This document shows, piece after piece, positions 52,566-64,000 of a stretch of 64,000 nt of DNA. The position numbers and the translations under genes were made by a program. The notes beneath the pieces are model-generated. The model did no database searches. It was given only the letters and a program-made list of their open reading frames with translations, and was not told the origin of the DNA. This DNA comes from Pseudomonas citronellolis (GTDB lineage: Bacteria; Pseudomonadota; Gammaproteobacteria; Pseudomonadales; Pseudomonadaceae), in assembly GCF_900112375.1 (NCBI RefSeq), contig NZ_FOLS01000006.1:124001-188000 (forward strand), given 5' to 3'. Each line of letters begins with the position of its first letter. Within the stretch, counting starts at the first letter, position 1.

Positions 52566-52573
<8 letters not shown>
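51506..52573 (-). CDS. lptG: LPS export ABC transporter permease LptG
   Basis: A 355-residue inner-membrane permease of LptB2FG, which extracts LPS from the inner membrane. It starts KLDRYIGITIFVAILAVLGVILGL, has six membrane helices with a large periplasmic jellyroll domain between helices 3 and 4, and ends PAAICALLGAWLLKRAG. It overlaps lptF by 8 bases. Confidence 0.96.
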
Positions 52574-55378
<2,805 letters not shown>

Positions 55379-55412
55379 TGGCAAAGCGCAATCGTTCGAT
55401 GGGATCGCCGGC

Positions 55413-55841
55413 ATGACGCGGGTCGACTTCTACGTCATCCCCAGCGCCGATCCCGACGCGCGCCTGACCATCGCCTGCCGCCTGGCCGACAAGGCCTGGC
55501 GGCAGGGCATGCGGGTGTACCTGCTGTGCGCCGACGAAACTCAGCGCGAGGCCCTGGACGCGCGTCTGTGGAGCTTCCGCAAGGAAGCCTTCGTGCCGCA
55601 CAACGCCGCCGAGGAAGACGCCCAGGCCCCGGTCACCCTGGGCCTGGGCGAGCCGCCGGCGGGCCGCCGCGACCTGCTGATCAACCTGACGCTGGCGGTG
55701 CCGGCTTTCGCCGGCGAGTTCTCGCGCATCGCCGAACTGGTGGTGGAGGAGCCTGCCATCCGCCAGGCGGCGCGGGAGAATTTCCGCTACTACCGCGAGC
55801 AGGGCTATCCTTTGCAGGACCATCGCCTGCCGCGCCTCTGA
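55413..55841 (+). CDS. holC: DNA polymerase III chi subunit
   Basis: A 142-residue clamp-loader accessory protein that links the polymerase to SSB. It begins TRVDFYVIPSADPDARLTIACRLADKAWRQGMRVYLLC and has RRDLLINLTLAVPAFAGEFSRIAELV. It lies 34 bases after pepA, the usual pepA-holC-valS order. Confidence 0.95.
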   Translation: MTRVDFYVIPSADPDARLTIACRLADKAWRQGMRVYLLCADETQREALDARLWSFRKEAFVPHNAAEEDAQAPVTLGLGEPPAGRRDLLINLTLAVPAFAGEFSRIAELVVEEPAIRQAARENFRYYREQGYPLQDHRLPRL

Positions 55842-55856
55842 CGCTCTACCGGAAAA

Positions 55857-56228
55857 ATGGACAGCCGCAAGCCTCCGCAAGACCCCGACCACCTGCTCGA
55901 CGACCTGGAGTCGATCCACGACCTGCTCGGCGAGCCGGATGGCGAACCGCCCCTGCTCACCGAATCCTTCGAGCCGGACAACATCCCCCTGCTCTCCGAC
56001 GTGGTGCAGGCCTCGCCGCGGCCGGCCCCGGCCGAGGAAGAGCCCGAGGACGACCTGCCACCAGCGGGCCACAACCGCGAACAGGCCCGCCTGGACAGCG
56101 AACTGCGCGCCGCCGCGCAACTGATCCTGCAGGACGTGATCGACGACTTCGTGCCGCAGATCGAAGCCGAACTGCAGCGCCGCCTGGAAGCGCGCCTGCA
56201 AAGGCTGCTGGCGCAGCGCAAGCCTTGA
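55857..56228 (+). CDS. Conserved hypothetical acidic protein (PA3833-like)
   Basis: A 123-residue protein between holC and valS. The first 80 residues are acidic and Pro-rich (DPDHLLDDLESIHDLLGEPDGEPPLLTES), the last 45 form an amphipathic helix (LDSELRAAAQLILQDVIDDFVPQIEAELQRRLEARLQRLL). From memory the same gene stands here in P. aeruginosa. The long helix suggests a binding partner, perhaps of the chi subunit, but this is inference. Confidence 0.8.
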   Translation: MDSRKPPQDPDHLLDDLESIHDLLGEPDGEPPLLTESFEPDNIPLLSDVVQASPRPAPAEEEPEDDLPPAGHNREQARLDSELRAAAQLILQDVIDDFVPQIEAELQRRLEARLQRLLAQRKP

Positions 56229-56241
56229 CGCCGGCCCATTG

Positions 56242-56893
56242 CAGGAGCGCGCCCTGCGCGCGAAATCGCGGGCAGGGCCCGCTCCTACAGGTTGACGCCG
56301 GACCTCCTGCCCACGCCAAACGGCCCCCTCTCCCTCCGGGAGAGGGCTGGGGTGAGGGCAACGGGGCCAACCCGAAACCCCGCCGTAACGCCCCCTGCCC
56401 ATTGTAGGAGCGCGCCCTGCGCGCGAATCGCGGGCAGGGCCCGCTCCTACAAGTTGACGCCGGACTTCCCGACCACGCCGAACGGCCCCCTCTCCCTCCG
56501 GGAGAGGGCTGAGGTGAGGGCAACGGGACCAACCTGAAAACCCCGCCGTAACGCCCCCTGCCCATTGTAGGAGCGCGCCCTGCGCGCGAATCGCGGGCAG
56601 GGCCCGCTCCTACAAGTTGACGCCGGACTTCCCGACCACGCCGAACGGCCCCCTCTCCCTCCGGGAGAGGGCTGAGGTGAGGGCAACGGGACCAACCTGA
56701 AAACCCCGCCGTAACGCCCCCTGCCCATTGTAGGAGCGCGCCCTGCGCGCGAATCGCGGGCAGGGCCCGCTCCTACAGGTTGACGCCGGACCTCCCGCCC
56801 ACGCCGAACGGCCCCCTCTCCCTCTGGGAGAGGGCTGGGGTGAGGGCAACGGGACCAGCCTGAACACCCGCCGTAACCGGCAAACCCCATTTC
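56242..56893. repeat. Four-copy 163-bp tandem array of REP-type palindromes
   Basis: GGAGCGCGCCCTGCGCGCGA begins anew near 56243, 56407, 56570 and 56733, a regular period of 163 bases. Each unit holds a GTAGGAGCGCGCCC...GGGCCCGCTCCTAC palindrome and a CCCTCTCCCTCCGGGAGAGGG hairpin. Copies 2 and 3 are almost identical; copies 1 and 4 differ at several bases. The array fills the 788-base gap between the holC-linked gene and valS. The valS-proximal 120 bases are non-repetitive and should contain its promoter (TATACTCTCC near 56968). Confidence 0.92.
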
Positions 56894-57016
56894 GCAAGCA
56901 GGCTCCCTCCTACGCAAGCCCCCTCCAGCCCCCTGATCGCCGGTGGCCGCCGCCCCTCGGCAGCCGTTATACTCTCCGGTTTTCCGTCTAGCCGCTAACA
57001 GGGTCCCGCCGCGCTC

Positions 57017-59866
<2,850 letters not shown>

Positions 59867-59879
59867 CAGGCATCATCCA

Positions 59880-59904
59880 CAAGGCCCGCGAATGCGGGCC
59901 TTGT
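59880..59904 (+). terminator. Terminator of valS
   Basis: CAAGGCCCGC, loop GAAT, GCGGGCCTTG, then TGCTTTCT. Stable stem with a short, interrupted T-run. Confidence 0.75.
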
Positions 59905-59933
59905 GCTTTCTGGCACTGACGTTACGGCCGGCG

Positions 59934-60311
59934 GCGGATAACCGCGAACGGTTATCCGCCCTACGATTCCAGAGAAGCACGGTCGTAGGAGCGGACCTTG
60001 TCCGCGATAGCCGGACATCCCGGCGCGATTCGCGGATGAGATCCGCTCCTACGCTGCCCCACCTGCGCCATTCCCCTGTAGGAGCGCGCCCTGCGCGCGA
60101 ATCGCGGGCAGGGCCCGCTCCTACAGGCACAGGAGAAACACCGTCGTAGGAGCGGATCTCATCCGCGATTGCGCCGGCAGGGCCGGCGTTCGGTCCATCG
60201 CGTGCGGAGTCCTACCATACCGGCGAGCACGGCTTCTCGTAGGAGCGAGCTTGCTCGCGAACAGACTCCGCTGCGGGGCTCATTCGCGAGCAAGCTCGCT
60301 CCTACGAAGAG
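59934..60311. repeat. REP cluster between valS and the M14 peptidase gene
   Basis: GCGGATAAC-N7-GGTTATCCGC (59934-59960) belongs to a separate small family. GTAGGAGCGGACCTTGTCCGCG (59984-60054), GTAGGAGCGCGCCCTGCGCG (60078-60125), a half copy with GCGGATCTCATCCGC (60144-60170) and GTAGGAGCGAGCTTGCTCGCG (60239-60306) follow. No gene is present between the convergent neighbours. Confidence 0.88.
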
Positions 60312-60325
60312 AAGAGCCCTGTCCC

Positions 60326-62230
60326 TCAGAACACCGTGCCAACCGGGTAGACGTAGGCATTCACGTCATAGAAGGGCGTGCGCTGGTAGAACCATTCCAG
60401 CCGCGCATGCGGGTCCTTGGCGAAGGCCTTGTCCTCCTTCAGCTTCTTCTCGAATTCCGCCTTCAGCTGCGGGTCCTCGGCGAGCATCTTGCGCGCCATC
60501 GGCTCCATCACGTATTCCTCCGGTTCTTCGGCGGACACCAGCGTCGAGTTGAAGAAGCCCCAGGACCAGAAGGAGTCCGGGCTCTCGGCGGTCAGCAGGT
60601 TGATCGCCAGCACACCCAGCGGCTGGTCGGTGTCGATCACCACCGAGCCTGCCGGGAAGGTCTGCAGGCGCTGGAACGGCTTGCCGGTTCCGCTGACCAG
60701 CAGGTGCCCCTCGTAGCCGGGGATTTCGTTGGCCGCCGCGCGGTCCGGTTCGAAGCCGCCGGCCAGCTTGATGTCGTCCATGCGGTACAGGGTGACTTCG
60801 ATGGCAGCCGGCTGCTCCAGGGTCTTCATGCGGATGCCGTGGGCCTTGAGCCGGGCGATGACCTCGCGCCACTGCACCGGCACCACGTACTGCTTCGGCC
60901 GCTTGACCACAAGGTCAGGCACCGAGTTGTCGCTGATCGGCACCTGCAAGGTCTTCGGCTTGTTGCTCCAGACGATGGTCTTCGCGCCGGTGATGGGCGA
61001 TTGCTCGTAGCGGTAGTCGCCGACGACGAAGGGCGTGTGCTGCTCCTTGCCCGGCTTCCAGGTCAGGATCACCTCCTTCTGCGCCTCCAGGCGCTCGCGG
61101 TCCTTGGCGATGGCGGCCTTGAGCGACTCGGCGTTGTCGCCGATCACCTGGAACATCGCCTTGAGCATCACGTAGTTGCCCAGCACCTGGGTTTCATACG
61201 GGTGCAGCGCATGCTGCTCGATGAGGATCGAGGGCACGTTGCGGATGTCGCCGTACTGGTTGGAGAAACGCGCCAGGTCCGTGCGGTAGGGGTAGTAGCC
61301 CTTGGCCGGGTCCTGGTTGTCGTTGAGGCTGATGCACTCGTGCACCACGTGGCCGTCGCCCTCCAGTTCCTTGTACACCGGGCCGCGCATGACCTTGTCC
61401 ATCCACTGGCTGGACGCCGGCGACCAGCCGTTGCCGTTGTGGCAGTAGGAGCTGTCGTAGGGGTACATGGCGCCGTCGGTGGAGTGGGTGTCGGCGAAGA
61501 AGCTCAGGTCGTACTGGTTGAACACCCAGGCGACGTTGCGGATTTCCGCGCTGTCGAGCTTGGTGAAGTCGCGGTTGAGGTTCAGGTTCAGGCCGTTGAC
61601 GCGCCAGCCGGTGACCTCCGGGCCGTTCTGGTTGATGCGCCCGTAGGGGCTGCGGCGCAGGTCGCCGTCGACGTTCACGGTGGGGATGAAAAGGATGTTG
61701 ACCTTCTCCAGCAGCCCCGCCAGCGGCTTGGCCCCGGCGGTCATGTCGCGCAGCAGCATGAACATCGCGTCCTTGCCGTTGGCCTCGCCGGGGTGGATCT
61801 CGGCCTCGACGAAGAGCGTCGGCTTGCCCGAGCCGTTCAGCCCGGCCGGCGACTTGTCGGCCTCGCTGGACGCGGTCACCAGCAGCATCGGCTCGCCGCT
61901 GGCGCTCTTTTCCGGCAGCTCGCTCAGCTGCAGCTTGCCGCCGGAAGCATCGGCGAGCTTCTTCAGGTACTCGCGGGTCTGCTGGTAATCGCTGGTCTGC
62001 CGGAAGCCGCTGGACTCGGCCAGGGTGATCAACGGGTCGTCGGGCTTGGCCAGGTAGCGGGTGCTGCTCAGCTTCTGCTCGAACATCGGCGGCAGGATGC
62101 GCTGCTTGGCGGCCGCCGGGTAGCCGCTGTCGTCGACGTAGCCGGGCGCCTGGGGCAACGCGGCCAGGGCCGGCAGGCTGCTGCTCAGCAGCAGCGCGGC
62201 GTACAGCGGGCGGAATCCTCGATGGCGCAT
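60326..62230 (-). CDS. Secreted M14-family zinc carboxypeptidase
   Basis: A 634-residue exported peptidase. A signal peptide (RHRGFRPLYAALLLSSSLPALA) is followed by the M14 domain: HxxE zinc ligands in EIHPGEANGKD, Asn-Arg substrate binders in NLNLNRDF, the third zinc His in FFADTHSTDG, and the catalytic Glu probably in NVPSILIEQHALHPYE. A C-terminal region of about 230 residues follows, with no clear family. The ATG at 62230 has AAGGAGG before it, which is why the longer frame is rejected. Substrate unknown. Confidence 0.88.
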   Translation of the reverse strand: MRHRGFRPLYAALLLSSSLPALAALPQAPGYVDDSGYPAAAKQRILPPMFEQKLSSTRYLAKPDDPLITLAESSGFRQTSDYQQTREYLKKLADASGGKLQLSELPEKSASGEPMLLVTASSEADKSPAGLNGSGKPTLFVEAEIHPGEANGKDAMFMLLRDMTAGAKPLAGLLEKVNILFIPTVNVDGDLRRSPYGRINQNGPEVTGWRVNGLNLNLNRDFTKLDSAEIRNVAWVFNQYDLSFFADTHSTDGAMYPYDSSYCHNGNGWSPASSQWMDKVMRGPVYKELEGDGHVVHECISLNDNQDPAKGYYPYRTDLARFSNQYGDIRNVPSILIEQHALHPYETQVLGNYVMLKAMFQVIGDNAESLKAAIAKDRERLEAQKEVILTWKPGKEQHTPFVVGDYRYEQSPITGAKTIVWSNKPKTLQVPISDNSVPDLVVKRPKQYVVPVQWREVIARLKAHGIRMKTLEQPAAIEVTLYRMDDIKLAGGFEPDRAAANEIPGYEGHLLVSGTGKPFQRLQTFPAGSVVIDTDQPLGVLAINLLTAESPDSFWSWGFFNSTLVSAEEPEEYVMEPMARKMLAEDPQLKAEFEKKLKEDKAFAKDPHARLEWFYQRTPFYDVNAYVYPVGTVF

Positions 62231-62439
62231 GGTGGGCCTCCTTTCGCGGTGAGCCATGGCCCGGAAACCTTAGACCATGATCCGCGCGGCCGAAGGGGCC
62301 GGTTGTCGCAGGTGTCATTCCGGGGTGGAATGACTACCCGAAGAAAGCTCGCTTGGCGCGGCGCAGGCTTTGGGCCGAAGATCGACGCGCCAGCGCGGCC
62401 CGGAAAGCCGCCGTCCCGACTTCCACAGGAGCCCGCACC

Positions 62440-64000
62440 ATGTCCGACCTCCCCGCCCGCAATGGCGGCCAGATCCTCGTCGAAGCCCTGCTGCGCAACG
62501 CGGTGGACACCGTCTACTGCATCCCCGGCGAAAGCTACCTGCCGGTGCTCGACGCCCTGCACGACGCGCGTTCGATCCGCACCATCGTCACCCGCCACGA
62601 AGGCGCCGCCTCGAACATGGCCGACGCCTACGGCAAGCTCACCGGGCGCCCGGGCATCTGCTTCGTCACCCGCGGGCCGGGCGCCACCCACGCGGCCAAC
62701 GGCGTGCACACGGCGAAACAGGACTCCACGCCGATGATCCTCTTCGTCGGCCAGGTGGAAAGCGCCTTCAAGGGCCGCGAGGCGTTCCAGGAGGTGGACT
62801 ACCGGCAGATGTTCGGCGGCCTGGCCAAATGGGCCACGGAGATCGACGACATCCAGCGCATCCCCGAGGTGGTCGCCCAGGCCTTCGCCGTGGCCCAGTC
62901 CGGCCGCCCCGGCCCGGTGGTGGTCGCCCTGCCGGAGGAAGTGCTGTTCGGCACCGCGCAGGTGGCGGACGCGCCCGCCCCGCGCATCCCGCAGGTCGCC
63001 CCGCCGCTGGCCGCGCTGGAGGAGCTGCGCAGCCTGCTCGCCCGCGCCCGCAAGCCGCTGCTGGTGATCGGCGGCACCGGCTGGGACGATGCCGGGCGCC
63101 GCGCCCTGCAACGCTTCGCCCGGGCCAATGAACTGCCGGTGGTGGCCTCGTTCCGCCGCCAGGACCTGTACGACAACCGCGACGAGCAGTACGTCGGCCA
63201 GCTCGGCTTCGGCGCCTCGCCCAAGCTCGCCGCGCGGGTGCAGGGGGCCGACCTGCTGCTGGTGCTCGGCTCGCGCCTGAGCGAGACGCCCAGCGCCGGC
63301 TACACCCTGGTGCGCAGCCCGAAACCCGGGCAGACGTTGATCCACGTCCACCCCGACGCCAGCGAGCTGGGCCGCGTCTACCAGGCCGACCTGCCGATCC
63401 AGGCCAGCCTGCCGGCTATGGCCGCCGCCCTCGACGCCCTGGCGCCCCTGGAAAACCGTCCCTGGGCCGAGTGGACCGCCGAGGCCCGCGCCGACTACCT
63501 GGCCTACTCCACCCCGCCGGCCAGCCCCGCCGAACTGCAGGGCGTGGACCTGGCCGCGGTGGTCGGCCACCTCGCCGAAACCCTTCCCGAAGACGCGGTC
63601 ATCAGCAACGGCGCCGGCAACTACGCCGTCTGGGTGCACCGCTTCTACCGCTACCGCGCCGCCCGCAGCCAGCTGGCACCCACCAACGGCGCCATGGGCT
63701 ACGGCTTCCCCGCCGCCATCGCCGCCAAGCTGCGCGAGCCGCAGCGCGAGGTGGTGTGCTTCGCCGGCGACGGCTGCTTCATGATGTACCCGCAGGAACT
63801 GGCCACCGCCGTGCAGTTCGGCGCCGCGCTGATCGTCATCGTGGTCAACAACGGCATGCTCGGCACCATCCGCATGCACCAGGAACGCGAGTACCCGGGG
63901 CGCGTCTCGGCCACCGAACTGCACAACCCGGACTTCGCCGCCCTGGCCCGGGCCTTCGGCGCCCACGGCGAGTTGGTCGAGCGCACCGAGGACTTCGCCG
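62440..64000 (+). CDS. Thiamine-diphosphate-dependent acetolactate synthase-like enzyme (3' end outside window)
   Basis: An IlvB-type ThDP enzyme, 520 residues visible and open to the window end. The catalytic Glu lies in VTRHEGAASNMADAYGKLTG (near residue 53), the central domain spans about 190-330, and the ThDP motif is GDGCFMMYPQELATAVQFGAALIVIVVNNG (GDG to NN, near 443-472). The ATG at 62440 follows CAGGAG. Unlike the biosynthetic IlvB it has no regulatory ilvN next to it in the window; it may be a catabolic or paralogous decarboxylase/synthase. It diverges from the M14 gene; the 209-base spacer shows only an ATTCC-N-GGAAT-like dyad near 62317-62331. Confidence 0.88.
   Translation, partial: MSDLPARNGGQILVEALLRNAVDTVYCIPGESYLPVLDALHDARSIRTIVTRHEGAASNMADAYGKLTGRPGICFVTRGPGATHAANGVHTAKQDSTPMILFVGQVESAFKGREAFQEVDYRQMFGGLAKWATEIDDIQRIPEVVAQAFAVAQSGRPGPVVVALPEEVLFGTAQVADAPAPRIPQVAPPLAALEELRSLLARARKPLLVIGGTGWDDAGRRALQRFARANELPVVASFRRQDLYDNRDEQYVGQLGFGASPKLAARVQGADLLLVLGSRLSETPSAGYTLVRSPKPGQTLIHVHPDASELGRVYQADLPIQASLPAMAAALDALAPLENRPWAEWTAEARADYLAYSTPPASPAELQGVDLAAVVGHLAETLPEDAVISNGAGNYAVWVHRFYRYRAARSQLAPTNGAMGYGFPAAIAAKLREPQREVVCFAGDGCFMMYPQELATAVQFGAALIVIVVNNGMLGTIRMHQEREYPGRVSATELHNPDFAALARAFGAHGELVERTEDFA

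Noticed and set aside
56242-56893. CRISPR array
   Set aside because: Units are 163 bases long with no unique spacers; the repeats are whole palindromic REP pairs and no cas gene is near.

Overview
The window is a GC-rich Pseudomonas chromosome segment. The gene order leuA ... der-bamB-yfgM-hisS-ispG-rodZ-pilF-rlmN-ndk-iscX-fdx-hscA-hscB-iscA-iscU-iscS-iscR-cysE-trmJ / suhB / secF-secD-yajC-tgt-queA / tRNA-Leu / EAL protein / RDD protein / lptG-lptF / pepA-holC-valS is, from memory, the P. aeruginosa PAO1 order (about PA3792 to PA3834). The proteins are close to but not identical with those of P. aeruginosa, so a relative in that part of the genus is likely; the species cannot be fixed from this window.

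Layout: 1-6 kb holds the end of leuA, a DapA-family lyase diverging from an aldo/keto reductase, and an overlapping aminotransferase/omega-amidase pair. 6-15 kb is one long minus-strand housekeeping block for ribosome GTPase, outer-membrane assembly, tRNA charging, isoprenoid synthesis, cell shape and type IV pilus genes. 15.6-21.3 kb is the complete isc Fe-S operon with an IscR-type promoter. 21.3-30.4 kb carries cysE, trmJ, suhB, a glycine-zipper protein, the SecDF-YajC operon and the queuosine genes tgt-queA. 47-64 kb is core again: SulP transporter, EAL phosphodiesterase, RDD protein, LPS export permeases, pepA-holC-valS, an M14 carboxypeptidase and a ThDP-dependent synthase cut by the window edge. 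Gaps between core genes are packed with Pseudomonas REP-type palindromes, including a four-copy 163-bp tandem array upstream of valS.

The accessory part is a 16.4-kb element (about 30,524-46,937) inserted in the 3' end of tRNA-Leu(CAA). It is bounded by a 16-bp direct repeat of the tRNA end and, inside each end, by tandem GTGAGTAGA sites that look like integrase arm sites. It encodes a P4-type integrase, AlpA, a structured leader whose complementary segments follow the seqA-seqB-seqC layout of phage P4 RNA immunity, a Toprim primase, a DUF3631 helicase-like ATPase, a perfectly symmetric six-copy iteron array inside the ATPase gene, a lone HK97-type major capsid protein, a lambda-type tape measure protein and a phage HNH nuclease. 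I find no terminase, portal, protease, tail tube or lysis gene. I read it as a phage satellite that may supply its own head shell and tail ruler while borrowing the rest from a helper.

The right third of the element (42.4-46.8 kb) is lower-GC cargo: an overlapping nucleotidyltransferase-like/unknown gene pair that is a candidate defence or toxin-antitoxin unit, a two-TM zinc-ribbon protein, a YecR-like lipoprotein, and an HNH nuclease with a CoiA-like zinc-finger N-terminus. The RNA switch, the iteron dyad and the cargo pair are the parts most worth following up.
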